From: Salicibibacter cibi
GTDB lineage: Bacteria > Bacillota > Bacilli > Bacillales > Marinococcaceae
Assembly (NCBI RefSeq): GCF_016495865.1
Contig: NZ_CP054706.1
Span: 992,001-1,056,000 of the forward strand
Direction: 5' to 3'
DNA: 64,000 nucleotides
Shown: in pieces, positions 50,160 to 60,181 of the stretch
Numbering within the stretch: position 1 is the first letter of the stretch
How the letters are laid out: each line of letters begins with the position of its first letter
The notes under the pieces: generated by a model
Database searches by the model: none
What the model saw: only the letters and a program-made list of their open reading frames with translations
Told to the model about the DNA's origin: nothing
Program-made: the position numbers and the translations under genes

Positions 50160-50745
50160 TAAGACCGACACTGAGAAAGTCTCTTATCTGAAAGCTCGCA
50201 CTGTGGCAAATCCCACGTTCCTATTCGATCGATGCGATGACCCCTTGGAAAACCATCGTTCCATTCGACAGACTTGGAGCTGTTCCTCCACTTCCATTAC
50301 AGAATATTTTTCGATCATACCTCTACCCTCACAAGGATAAATGCTTTTCGGCCTTATAGCAAACGTTTCGAGTGACAGATCTTGTGCCAACGCTCCATAC
50401 TTTCCAAGTCCCTTACAACGTTAGCTCTCCGTACTGGACGTAGTTGCTCCCCTTAAAGCCTGTGAACTGGATACCACCATTTGGCCGGTATGGCGTGTTT
50501 CAGATGGCGCATTTTCCCTCCACACCACACACCATCGTTGGATGGACTATAGGTTCACCTATAGCCTAAATCTAGACCCTTACATTCGAAAGTTAGTCAG
50601 TTCTTTTCCGTAAGAACATTCTCACCATACATCGTGAGCTTTCCAACTTTCGGGCAGGTGTTGAAGGTTGACGTACCTTCGGCCTTAAAACGGGCATATC
50701 AATTGGAGGATTTGCCTGTCAGGGGGGACGCGTACGTCCAATGGT
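50160..50745 (-). other. Group II intron ribozyme relic without reverse transcriptase
   Basis: About 590 bp without a credible ORF. On the minus strand it has a 5' end like GTACGCG...CTGACAGG, then TGAGAATGTTCTTACGG, AACTGACTAACTTTCGAA, the hairpin CTATAGGTgaACCTATAG and GGGAAAATGCGCCATCTG. This order and these motifs resemble domain I of bacterial group II introns. Domains V/VI and the encoded maturase are not seen. Recognition is by pattern only. Confidence 0.45.
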
Positions 50746-51033
50746 TATATGCCTCAATCATCGCCCAAAACTTCAAAAGGTGCAAGAAACTCATGAATAG
50801 ATGAACCCAGCCACTGTTTAAAAGGGGTAGGATGAATTTTTTCTGCAAAAAATCATCCTTCAAACTCTAAAATGCAGTTTATTTTTGTAAGAAAAGACTT
50901 TGAGTGAGATTAAAACTTTAGTTTTTGAGTGTTAATTAACTGGAAATTTAAACCTTAAGGATTTAAAGCGTAAGTTCTGTTTATTCGAAATTATAGTTGA
51001 TATTGAATATTTCTGATGATATAATTCATTACA

Positions 51034-51195
51034 GAGCGTGTTCAAAAAGCCCCTAAATATTCATGAAAAAATAAAAACGCACCCGAGCAAAAAGAATGGA
51101 TTGCCGGATTTTCCCTTTCATTTCCATTTTTGGCTATATGAACGGAACTCCGCTACAGCTATTTTTGTTTGCAAGGCTACTTATTGAACAACCTC
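51034..51195. mobile_element. 162-bp non-autonomous transposon (MITE family 2)
   Basis: Ends GAGCGTGTTCAAAAAG and CTTATTGAACAACCTC are imperfect inverted repeats (13 of 16), flanked by the exact 5-bp duplication TTACA (51029-51033 and 51196-51200). The end sequence type resembles IS1182-like elements; that is inference. No transposase. Confidence 0.8.
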
Positions 51196-51592
51196 TTACA
51201 GCGATTTGGTCGACTGTATGCATCATTATGTAAACGCTTTTATATTAAATGAACATAGGGATACATACGAGCATAAATTTGCAAAATATTGTAAATTAAA
51301 TTAAAAAGAGATGGTGGAGGAGACAGGGACTGAAATACCTGTATTTAAGAAGCTAATCAAAACCCGTAGTTTATGGATGAATTATCCAATAACCAAAGGT
51401 GTTAATATTAAACCAATTAGTTACGGTGCTCGTTATCTGAATTGAAATTATCCATGAATCGCTGTAACCACCGGATTACAACCACATCCTATCTGGGGAG
51501 AAGAAGTCTTTGTTTATATGCCTTTATTATGACTATCACTGTATAAACACATCATGGGTAGTAAATTAATTTTATGGGCAGGTGCATCAATT
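51196..51592. promoter_or_regulatory. Upstream region of the YfcC carrier gene
   Basis: About 400 bp without a gene. TGTAAACGCTTTTA (51231-51244) matches the CcpA cre consensus at all but one defined position. No clear -35/-10 pair was identified. The 50746-51033 stretch before the transposon holds nothing recognisable. Confidence 0.35.
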
Positions 51593-53032
51593 ATGGGTAT
51601 AAGAAAGGAAAAACCTCAGGAGGAAAATGCACAAAGAAAACAAAGAAGAAAAATTGCTGTGCCAGACGTTTATGTCATTATATTTAGCTTTTTGGTGCTA
51701 GCGTTTATAGCAGCCTACATTCTACCCTCAGGTGCTTATGAAAGAGTAGAGGAAGATGGGATTACACAAATAGTGCCAAATAGTTATCAATTTACTGAAC
51801 CGGATGCAGTTACTTTGTTAGATGCATTTTCAGCTATTCCAAGAGGAGTTGTTGATTCAGCAGATATAATATTTTTAATTTTAACAGTTGGTGGAGTTGT
51901 TGCTATAATTGAATCGACAGGGGCGATAAATGCGGGGATTAATAGTCTTATAAAAAAAACAAAAGGAAACATTAGCGCGATAATTATAACATTCTGTTTA
52001 ATATTTGCCACCATTTCTTCAATAGGAATTACGGTTAATGCAATTATTGCGTTTGTTCCTATAGGAATTTTGATTGCGCGTTCTTTAAAATTAGATCCTG
52101 TTGTAGCAGTAGCGATGACATTTCTCGGTGCATATGCAGGGTGGAGTGGAGGTGTATTTGACCCTACAGTTACAATACTAGGGCAACAGATCGCTGAACT
52201 TCCCTTATTTTCAGGTTATATGTTCCGTATTGCTATCTTTGTAGCCTTTGTCACTGTTACTATTCTTTACATTTTACGATACGCTAAAAAAGTAAGGAAT
52301 AATCCTGGAAAAAGTTTAATGGGTGCAAACCCTTTTTCTCACCTTTCCTTGGAGGAAGACAAAATTGATCAAAAAGAAACGTTTACACTTAAGCATATGA
52401 TAATACTAATTATATTTCTATTGACTATAGGCTTTTATGTATTTGGTGCTTTAAATTTTGATTGGGGGATTAATGAACTTTCGGCTATATTTATTGGTCT
52501 TGGTATCGTTATTGCCCTTATTGGAAAAATTAATCCAAATGAGTACGTTAGACAATTTATGAGTGGAGCTCATTTGGTTATGTACGGAGCTCTAGTTGTT
52601 GGGATGGCACGTGCAGTTGTTATATTATTGGAAGATGGTCAAGTTATTGATACGATTGTTAACAGTGTTACTTATTTGTTAGGTGATTTTCCTGCAGTAA
52701 TATCGATGGTGATACTGTATATATTTAATTTTATATTTAATGGACTTATCACCTCCGGTTCAGGACAGGCTGCAATTGTTATGCCAATCATGGTACCCAT
52801 AGGCGATATGCTAGAAGCTACAAGACAAACAACATTTGTAACATTTAAATTGGGGGATGCAGTTTCAAATATTATAACACCGTTAAGCGGTACATTAATG
52901 GCATGCCTAGCTATTGCGAAAGTTTCATATGTTAAATGGCTTAAATTTGTTTTACCAATAACGATAATTTGGATTATTATGGGTGCTATTTTTGTTGTAA
53001 TAGCAAATTTAATAAATTTAGGACCATACTAA
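51593..53032 (+). CDS. YfcC family membrane carrier
   Basis: A 479-residue protein with about twelve spans, of the YfcC/AbgT-related group (basic amino acid or C4-dicarboxylate carriers). ITVNAIIAFVPIGILIARS near residue 160 and NGLITSGSGQAAIVMPIMVP near residue 385 are typical loops. The N-terminus is highly charged (KEKPQEEN, KQRRK). ATG 51593 follows GCAGGTG; an ATG at 51554 has no ribosome site. The next gene is an M20 peptidase, suggesting import and hydrolysis of a peptide or acyl amino acid. Clearly AT-rich. Confidence 0.75.
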   Translation: MGIRKEKPQEENAQRKQRRKIAVPDVYVIIFSFLVLAFIAAYILPSGAYERVEEDGITQIVPNSYQFTEPDAVTLLDAFSAIPRGVVDSADIIFLILTVGGVVAIIESTGAINAGINSLIKKTKGNISAIIITFCLIFATISSIGITVNAIIAFVPIGILIARSLKLDPVVAVAMTFLGAYAGWSGGVFDPTVTILGQQIAELPLFSGYMFRIAIFVAFVTVTILYILRYAKKVRNNPGKSLMGANPFSHLSLEEDKIDQKETFTLKHMIILIIFLLTIGFYVFGALNFDWGINELSAIFIGLGIVIALIGKINPNEYVRQFMSGAHLVMYGALVVGMARAVVILLEDGQVIDTIVNSVTYLLGDFPAVISMVILYIFNFIFNGLITSGSGQAAIVMPIMVPIGDMLEATRQTTFVTFKLGDAVSNIITPLSGTLMACLAIAKVSYVKWLKFVLPITIIWIIMGAIFVVIANLINLGPY

Positions 53033-53151
53033 AGCATAATAAATCATCTGGCGTAAAGAGTGGATTTTGCGTAGTGGCCAGCCACTACTCACATGAGATT
53101 TTCAGTACATGCTTATAGCAGTTTACTATTTTTATGGGAGGTAGGGGAATT

Positions 53152-54534
53152 ATGGGTTTTAAAGGAATTAGTGATCTGATCACAAGTCGCCGCGAGGAGT
53201 ATTTGGAGCAACTTTTCACATTACTAAGACAAAAGAGTATAAGTGCTCAAAATATTGGGATTGAAGAATGTGCACTTTTGGTAAAAGAGTTAATGAAGGA
53301 AGCAGGAATTAAAAATACTAGTCTTATGGAAACCGACGGGTATCCAGTTGTTTATGGGGAAATGATTCAAGACCCAGAAGCGTTAACCCTTCTTATATAT
53401 GGGCATTATGATGTTCAACCGCCCGACCCTGTTGAAGAATGGCTCACACCTCCGTTTGAGCCAACAATACGAGATGGGAAAATATTTTGTCGCGGCGTAG
53501 GGGATAATAAAGGACAACTTTTAGCGCAAGTACTGGCTATTAAAACTTATCTTGATCATTATGGATCCCTGCCAATAAATATAAAATTTCTTTTTGAAGG
53601 TGAAGAAGAAAACGGGAGTAAAAATTTAGCATCATTTATAGAAAAAAATAAGGATATGTTAAAAGCAGATCTTGTGTACACTTCAGATGGTCCTATGCAT
53701 GATAGCGGAGCACCTTATGTTCTGCTTGGTGTACGTGGCATGCTTTATATTGAAATGACAACTAAAGGAGCCAATTGGGACAATCATGCTGGAAACAAAG
53801 GAAATATTGTACCGAACCCTGCATGGAGGTTGGTTAATCTATTAAATACTATGTATGATAAACACGGGCATATTCTTATCGAAGGGTTTTATGATCATAT
53901 TCGTCAGCCGAGTGAACGAGAAAAACGAATAATGAAAAATTTGCCTTTTGATTTGAATCAAGTTGCGGAAGGTATCGGTTATAAGGATTTGGACATGGAC
54001 GGTGAAACTTACTATAATAAACTGACCATGAAACCAACATTTAACATAGCGGGTTTCACAAGCGGTTACAGTGGAAAAGGAATGAAAACGATTATACCAT
54101 CGGAGGCAACAGTAAAAATGGATATGCGTGTCGTAGTGGACCAAGATCCAAAAGATATTTACGAGAAGGTTTGCTCCCATGTGCAAAAATATGCTCCGGA
54201 TGTTGAGGTGAAGTACTTGGGCGATATGATACCTTCTCGAACATCGACCGAAAATAAGTTAGTAGAGGTTGTTACGAAAGCTGTTCATGATTCGTATAAT
54301 CAAGAACCTGTTTTACAACCAAGTTTGGGAGGAAGCTTACCTGATTACGTTTGGACAAAAATTCTTGGTTTGCCATCTGTAATAGTGCCTTATGCTAATT
54401 TTGACGAAGCTAACCATTCACCAAATGAGAATATGAATGTTGAAAACTTCTTTAATGGTATACATTGTACATGTCATGTAATAAATTATCTTGGAAACTA
54501 CACGAAGAAATCTTCGAACACTCTCATTTCATGA
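53152..54534 (+). CDS. M20 family metallopeptidase (dipeptidase/ArgE-DapE type)
   Basis: A 460-residue di-zinc hydrolase. IYGHYDVQPPDP near residue 82 gives the first His and catalytic Asp, CRGVGDNKGQ near residue 114 the bridging Asp, and FEGEEENGS near residue 148 the catalytic Glu pair. NWDNHAGNKGN carries the lid-domain His. The enzyme cleaves small peptides or acyl amino acids. The ATG follows a GGGAGGTAGGGG tract. Located 119 bp after the carrier gene. Confidence 0.87.
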   Translation: MGFKGISDLITSRREEYLEQLFTLLRQKSISAQNIGIEECALLVKELMKEAGIKNTSLMETDGYPVVYGEMIQDPEALTLLIYGHYDVQPPDPVEEWLTPPFEPTIRDGKIFCRGVGDNKGQLLAQVLAIKTYLDHYGSLPINIKFLFEGEEENGSKNLASFIEKNKDMLKADLVYTSDGPMHDSGAPYVLLGVRGMLYIEMTTKGANWDNHAGNKGNIVPNPAWRLVNLLNTMYDKHGHILIEGFYDHIRQPSEREKRIMKNLPFDLNQVAEGIGYKDLDMDGETYYNKLTMKPTFNIAGFTSGYSGKGMKTIIPSEATVKMDMRVVVDQDPKDIYEKVCSHVQKYAPDVEVKYLGDMIPSRTSTENKLVEVVTKAVHDSYNQEPVLQPSLGGSLPDYVWTKILGLPSVIVPYANFDEANHSPNENMNVENFFNGIHCTCHVINYLGNYTKKSSNTLIS

Positions 54535-54875
54535 ACTCTAAATTGTTTTTTTCACGTCGTTTTTGCCTGTGATTCAATAGATTTGCAAGAACTTTAATTC
54601 TAGGAAATAGAAGGCAGCGGAGGGTTCAAGTGAAGACATAAAGGGACAATAGTCAGTTCAAAAAAAGCCTCAAAAGTAGAAATGAAAACTAATCTTAAAA
54701 AGATCATAAGTTCAGAAATTCTGATGTCGTTTTTTTGTGTGACTGACGCCTTCTTTATTCGTGTCGCTGTTGGGCAATCTCCATGTAACACATGATATCT
54801 ATATTTTGTCACCAGAAAATATGTTCAAGGTTATTTATAAAAAAATAATTCATAACATTTGATAATTAATGCATA
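54535..54875. other. Intergenic DNA, nothing recognised
   Basis: AT-rich stretch after the M20 gene. No ORF with a ribosome site, no clear terminator. Confidence 0.4.
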
Positions 54876-55031
54876 AACCAATATACTGGTTCTCACCCAA
54901 AAAGGTCAGCCAGTCATTTATGGCACAACATGTAGTGTTCAATACGGCAAATCCAAAACAATTCAATATACTGTGTTTTTAAGGACGTATTTTAAAAAGA
55001 CCTATCTTTTTGGGGGCAAACCATATACTGG
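54876..55031 (+). promoter_or_regulatory. Three ATATACTG operator-like repeats before the broken gntR
   Basis: AACCAATATACTGGTT (54876-54891), CAATATACTG (54964-54973) and CCATATACTGG (55021-55031) share the core ATATACTG with dyad CCA/TGG. They lie upstream of a GntR-type gene, the usual place for self-recognised operators. Confidence 0.5.
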
Positions 55032-55036
55032 TTTTA

Positions 55037-55698
55037 TGAAAAACATTACACATCTCCATCGTGTTCCTGTGAGAATGCAGGTATATCACGCTCTTAAAGA
55101 AGCCATTGTTACCTTGGATCTCAGTCCGGAGGTTCGCATACGAGATCAAGAGCTTGCCTCGAGTTTTGGAACAAGTCGGACTCCGGTTCGAGAAGCTTTA
55201 AAGAAATTAGAGGACGAGGGGCTTGTTCAGTCGATGCCAGGATCTTTTACCCGAGCAACTCCATTAAACATTGAGGAGGTGAAACAAGCGTTTATTGTAG
55301 TTGCCGAACTGCATGCACTGGCTACACGACTAGCTATACCTTATATGCAAGAAAAAGATATTAAATTGCTTGAAGATTACAATACTACGTTGGATCAAGC
55401 AATAAAGGATAAAAATGTTGCTGAAGCGGTTCAAGCCGATGATGGTTTTCACGATGTATTTTTAAAAGAGTCGAGAAAAAAAGAAATTTGTGTGGCTTTA
55501 GAGTGTATCCTTCAAAATAAGGCGTCTTGAATTTGCTAAGTTTGGTTCTCTGAAGGGTTTGGAATCGGTTAACCAGCATAATGAGATTATTGGAGCGGTC
55601 TTTAGAGGAAATGAAAAGGATTGATCCGAGTTAATAAAAGGAAATTGGCTCAGTCTTGGTCAAGTACTTACTAAAAAAGCGGGAGGGAAAAGATTATG
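55037..55698 (+). pseudogene. GntR family regulator, frameshifted and interrupted
   Basis: The winged HTH is intact (LASSFGTSRTPVREALKKL near residue 43). The frame breaks near 55510 (stop at 55530), continues one frame over as IRRLEFAKFGSLKGLESV, meets a TGA near 55622, and then reads SELIKGNWLSLGQVL up to a TGA overlapping the next ATG. So the original gene filled the space to 55698 and was coupled to the SHMT-like gene. At least two lesions are present. The start is weakly supported. Confidence 0.75.
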
Positions 55699-57027
55699 AG
55701 TATGGTAGAAACAAATTATGAAGTGCACGATACAAAAGTTTTAAACTGGGCGAAAGAAATAATTGAAGGAAGTCCATCTGAACAGTTAGTTCAGCAGGAA
55801 GTTATTAATGCTGTGGAGCGAAATGCCATCTGGAGAGGACAAGAGTGTTTGAATCTCCTCGCTCCGGAAGCCCCTACAAGCCCGGCTGTTCGCAGATTGT
55901 TATCAGCCGAAGTGGGAACACGAGCAGCAGAGGGGCATATCGGGAGCCAACAACGGTGGTTTGCCGGGACAAAATACATTGATGAAATTGAATCCTTGTG
56001 CATTGAACTGTTAAAAAAAGTATTTGACTCAAATTATGCCGACCACCGGCTAGTGGCAAGCATGATTGGCAATATGGCCGTTTACACAGCATTAACAGAA
56101 CCGGGTGACGACATTATGACATTGTCTCAACCGTTCGGTGGGCATTCGAGCAACCGCAACGATGGACCTGCGGGTGTTCGAGGATTGAAAGTTACAGACG
56201 TTCCGATGGACCCAGTTGAACTCGAAGTTGATCTCGATAAATTTGCGGCAAAAGCACGAGAAAAAAAACCAAAAGTTGTATCGCTAGGGGCTTCCATGAC
56301 CTTATTTCCTTTCCCTCTCAAACAAATGAAAGAGATTGTTAGCGAATGGGAAGGAAAAATTTTCTTTGACGGTGCCCACCAATTAGGGCTTATTGCCGGA
56401 GGGAAGTTTCAAGATCCTTTAAATGAAGGCGCAGATGTGATGACCGGATCTGCAGGGAAAACGTTTAGCGGTCCACAAAGCGGGATTATGGTCTGGGATG
56501 ATGTTAATCTTACGAAACCATTTACCGATACGATTTTCCCTACCCTTGCAGCTACGCATCAAGTCAATCGCGTTGCCGCTTTAGCGGTGTCTTGCGCCGA
56601 ATTCCTGGCATTTGGAAAAGATTATATGGAACAAATTGTTACAAACGCCAAGGCTCTCGGAAATGCGCTTCACCAAAGAGGAATTTCCGTACTCGGTTCC
56701 GATAAAGACTTCACGGAAACCCATCAAGTTATTCTCGATGTAAAAAGGTTCGGGGGTGGCTACGAAGTAGCCAATAAGCTGGCGGAAGCCAATATTATAA
56801 CAAATAAAAATCTCATACCTGGCGACCGCCCCGAAGACTGGGATTATCCAAACGGTCTCAGAATCGGAACAACGGAAATTACAAGAAAAGGCATGAAAGA
56901 ACCAGAAATGGAAATGATTGCTGATTACATCGATCAGCTCCTTAATAACAGAGAAACACCTGAAAATGTAAAATTAAAAGTCCTTGATATGACCACATCA
57001 TTCCAAAAAATTCATTATTGTTTTTGA
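55696..57027 (+). CDS. Serine hydroxymethyltransferase-like PLP enzyme
   Basis: Fold-type I PLP protein of 443 residues, related to but not a standard GlyA. LLAPEAPTSPAVRRLLSAEVG near residue 54 parallels the GlyA N-terminus. DGAHQLGLIAGG near residue 228 holds the PLP-binding Asp. GSAGKTFSGPQSG near residue 254 holds the Schiff-base Lys, where GlyA has HKTLRGPRGG. Relatives act as 2-methylserine hydroxymethyltransferase or aldolases. GGGAGGGAAAA precedes the ATG, which overlaps the end of the broken gntR. Confidence 0.8.
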   Translation: MSMVETNYEVHDTKVLNWAKEIIEGSPSEQLVQQEVINAVERNAIWRGQECLNLLAPEAPTSPAVRRLLSAEVGTRAAEGHIGSQQRWFAGTKYIDEIESLCIELLKKVFDSNYADHRLVASMIGNMAVYTALTEPGDDIMTLSQPFGGHSSNRNDGPAGVRGLKVTDVPMDPVELEVDLDKFAAKAREKKPKVVSLGASMTLFPFPLKQMKEIVSEWEGKIFFDGAHQLGLIAGGKFQDPLNEGADVMTGSAGKTFSGPQSGIMVWDDVNLTKPFTDTIFPTLAATHQVNRVAALAVSCAEFLAFGKDYMEQIVTNAKALGNALHQRGISVLGSDKDFTETHQVILDVKRFGGGYEVANKLAEANIITNKNLIPGDRPEDWDYPNGLRIGTTEITRKGMKEPEMEMIADYIDQLLNNRETPENVKLKVLDMTTSFQKIHYCF

Positions 57028-57076
57028 TGAAAAATGGTGCGCATGCTGATTTCATTTAAAATTTTAAGATTCTCTT

Positions 57077-57100
57077 GAAAAGGAGAGGGTCATCCTTTTT
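57077..57100 (+). terminator. Terminator of the SHMT-like gene
   Basis: AAAAGGA pairs with TCCTTTT, the latter ending in a T5 run, 50 bp after the stop. Confidence 0.65.
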
Positions 57101-57104
57101 CAGA

Positions 57105-58186
57105 TACCGCTGTAGTTTGGGATGGCTTTGCTCCAGAACTGGTAACCAAATCCACCAATGTCCTGCTTCAACTCACGGAACTTACATTCGATTTTGAAGC
57201 GATGTCCTAAAGGTGAATATATCTGTTGGCGCAATCGTCCGGTCGGTGCTGCCCAGAATAGCACTGCCTGTGATAGGTCACCAAGACAAAGCTTAGTTCT
57301 TGATAGAGTCCTTTGCCCCCCCAGCAAATTCAGTCATAGATAGTGAACCATTTCTTCCTTGCCGTACAGGGTTACGGTCGCGGTTTCAAACTCGGATGCG
57401 TGAGTTTGGAATAGCTCTTTCAACTTGACGACAGAGTCCTTCTTCCGCGGACGCCCCCGCCCTCCTTTTCGGGCGGGCGGATGTTCATAGGCAACCGCAT
57501 TCGTTTTTGCTTTTGTCACGATATGCATATGGGTGTTACTGGGCTGATTCAACGGATTCAACTGGTTCAACCGTTTCAGCGCAGGGATACTCAGAAAATA
57601 GCGATCCAAAAATAGCAGAGCCTTATTGAACATTTGGGTAGCCGCGAAACCCTTGTTCAATCATTTGCACGACATGTGTATCTTGCCGCTCTGATGAGGC
57701 GTTATTCCAGCCGAAAATAGTCTTCACGCCATCTTGGAGGTTCATGAACAACGGTAAACAGAACCATTTTTCTGGGTCCCCATGAGAACGCCGACGCCCC
57801 CTCAAATAAATGACCAAAAATGTACGCGGCTTTGGAGGAGTTCTCGGACTCCTGATGGAGTTTCTTAACGGCGGGTATGTGACGGGCTTCCTTGCCCTGT
57901 TTCATCCCATCGCCTACAAGGACGACTCGTCCATTGAGGTGAAGAGGGGAGCGAAACGTTTGACCACCTCAAGCCACTTCCGTCGCAGAGATTCCAACGA
58001 CCATGCGGAGGAGCGAAAGAAATGAATCAGCGTATCGTAACGATGAGCAGGTAGCAAGAGATCGCGCATGACAGAGGTAACGCCCAAATGATCCGAACGT
58101 AGTATGAAACCTATGATGTATGGTGACGAACCAATGACAGGTTTTTTCCTGGGAAAAGCACTCACGACATTCACAAAGGATAGCAT
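57105..58186 (-). pseudogene. Degraded DDE transposase (IS4-like superfamily)
   Basis: Successive frames on the minus strand read YDTLIHFFRSSAW, then GDGMKQGKEARHIPAVKKLH with the first catalytic Asp, then LLFLDRYFLSIPALK with the second, and finally HRFKIECKFRELKQDIGGFG with the Glu region. At least three frameshifts and a stop separate them, so no active enzyme is made. Intact relatives are about 400 residues. The exact family was not determined. Confidence 0.75.
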
Positions 58187-58242
58187 TCATATATTTTAGC
58201 ATGTGTATGGTCAATCGCGTGAAAATAGGGTACACTTCCACT

Positions 58243-58315
58243 ATAACCCTTTCAGCGATTTGATCTCCTTTCTGACAGGTTAGGATATCAGCACACCTTC
58301 GCCAGAAAGGGTTAT
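58243..58315 (+). terminator. Long-loop inverted repeat with T-tract near the transposase relic
   Basis: ATAACCCTTTC (58243-58253) and GAAAGGGTTAT (58305-58315) are perfect 11-bp arms around 51 bp, followed by TTTTTT. It may be an IS-associated structure. The 570 bp beyond it up to the next gene hold only stop-rich AT DNA. Confidence 0.4.
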
Positions 58316-58885
58316 TTTTTCTGCTAGAACTCTTCATTGTCCAGATATTATTAATGGAGGGATAAATGCATGGCACTTATGTCTGAAACTTCCTAGCACT
58401 CCGAGGTTATTTCTATATTAAATAAAAATGGAAAAAAGTAAATTATCATCTTTTCCCACAATTAAATAATAAACAATTAAAAGATCTAATAAAAAAAATG
58501 GTATTTAAAATGGTATTTACTCGGATTTGAGATGGACGAGCAATAAAATTAAACCGGTAAGGAAGATTGGGGTTATGAGCTTCTGTAGCCGGACAAGAAG
58601 CTAGTATGATCGGTAGTGAATCGGCTTTATCTAATGAGGACTGATCACGCGAAAAGGATGCGACGCTGAAGTAATACAATCCAATTTTCAGAATATGTCT
58701 ATAACATATTGATTTTTATGATTATCCCATTAGCTCAGAATGAGTAATCGTTTCTGTTGAAGCATACAAAGTCAATAAGTGTCATGGACGCATTTCTCAC
58801 AGCAGAACCTATCCCTCCACTTCAGGTTGAATAGGTTTACGTTATATATTATAGTTAACTCTCATTTTTGAAAGGAAGGATTTTT

Positions 58886-60088
58886 GTGAAGGAAGAATTA
58901 TTTACGAGATTGGAAGAAATCTATCCAGACTTAGTCGCATTTAGAAGGGACTTACACAAGTTCCCTGAACTATCCCATACAGAAGTACACACACCGAAAA
59001 AGGTTGCAGACTTTCTAACAAATTTAGGATTGGAAGTTAGAACTGGTGTTGGCGGACGCGGTGTAGTTGGCATTTTAAAAGGTACTAAACTTGGGAAAAC
59101 CATTGCTTTACGTGCAGACTTTGATGCGTTGCCGATTCAGGATGAAAAAGACGTGGAATATAAATCACAAATCCCAGGTGTTATGCATGCATGTGGCCAT
59201 GATATCCATACTGCAGGTCTTCTTGGGGTAGCAAAAGTATTGAGTGAAAACCGTGACTCCCTGGCAGGAACAATTGTATTTATTCATCAATTCGCTGAGG
59301 AAGTCATTCCAGGTGGCGCCAAATTCATGATTGAAGATGGTGCAATGGATGGTGTTGATGTTGTATATGGTGCACATGTAAGCTCATCAGATCCGCTTGG
59401 TGTTGTCGATGTAAGAGATGGAAATATGATGGCAAATGGGGATACATTTGAAATTGAGATATCTGGAAAAGGCGGACATGCTGCCACCCCACATTTAACT
59501 GTGGACCCACTGATTGTCGGAAGCCAAATGATGCTTAACTTACAACAAATTGTTAGCCGGCAAATAGATCCATTACAATCAGCTGTCGTATCAGTAACTT
59601 CTTTTCAAGGTGGAGATAGTTTTAATGTCATTCCGGACAAAGCAACTATTAAAGGAACAGTCCGAACCTTTGATCCAAACATAAGAGATTGGGTGGAAGA
59701 ATCAATTAAAAAAATTGCAGTTTCTACTAGCGACACATTTGGAGCCACAGCAACCTGCAATTATGTTAGAGGGTATCCGGCTGTAGTCAACAATCCAGAA
59801 GAAACAGATCGTATAGAACAAACTGCAACAGAACTATATGGAAAGGAAAACGTCAAACGCAATCCACCTAAAATGGGAATGGAAGACTTTGCTTATTATG
59901 TGAAAGAGGCGCCAGGCACATTCTTCTGGGTTGGAGGGGCAATGGAGGATTATGGAGATGTTTATCCACACCACCATCCAAAATTTAATGTACTAGAAGA
60001 ATCGATGCTTTATATAGGCAAATTATTTATTGGAATAGTGTTAAATTATTTAGAAAAGGAAAAAAACGTTCCGCCAAAAAAGGAGTAA
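58886..60088 (+). CDS. M20 family amidohydrolase (N-acyl amino acid/hippurate hydrolase type)
   Basis: A 400-residue di-metal hydrolase of the M20D type. RRDLHKFPELS near residue 20, ALRADFDALPIQDE near residue 77, MHACGHDIHTAG near residue 101 with the metal Cys/His, and FAEEVIPGG near residue 138 with the catalytic Glu. GTG 58886 follows GGAAGGA; the upstream TTG at 58868 precedes that site. The following two genes encode a membrane pair, so the enzyme likely hydrolyses what they import. Confidence 0.9.
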   Translation: MKEELFTRLEEIYPDLVAFRRDLHKFPELSHTEVHTPKKVADFLTNLGLEVRTGVGGRGVVGILKGTKLGKTIALRADFDALPIQDEKDVEYKSQIPGVMHACGHDIHTAGLLGVAKVLSENRDSLAGTIVFIHQFAEEVIPGGAKFMIEDGAMDGVDVVYGAHVSSSDPLGVVDVRDGNMMANGDTFEIEISGKGGHAATPHLTVDPLIVGSQMMLNLQQIVSRQIDPLQSAVVSVTSFQGGDSFNVIPDKATIKGTVRTFDPNIRDWVEESIKKIAVSTSDTFGATATCNYVRGYPAVVNNPEETDRIEQTATELYGKENVKRNPPKMGMEDFAYYVKEAPGTFFWVGGAMEDYGDVYPHHHPKFNVLEESMLYIGKLFIGIVLNYLEKEKNVPPKKE

Positions 60089-60181
60089 AACTAATAGATT
60101 ATAATAGATTACTGATACCTATGAAATTCTGTAAAAAAAAGAGTCTTTGAAAATTTATTTTATTTAGGGAGGAGTCTTACT

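Noticed and set aside
58446..58679. 77-codon minus-strand frame
   Set aside because: No ribosome site, random composition, within a stop-rich spacer between transposon relics and the M20 gene.
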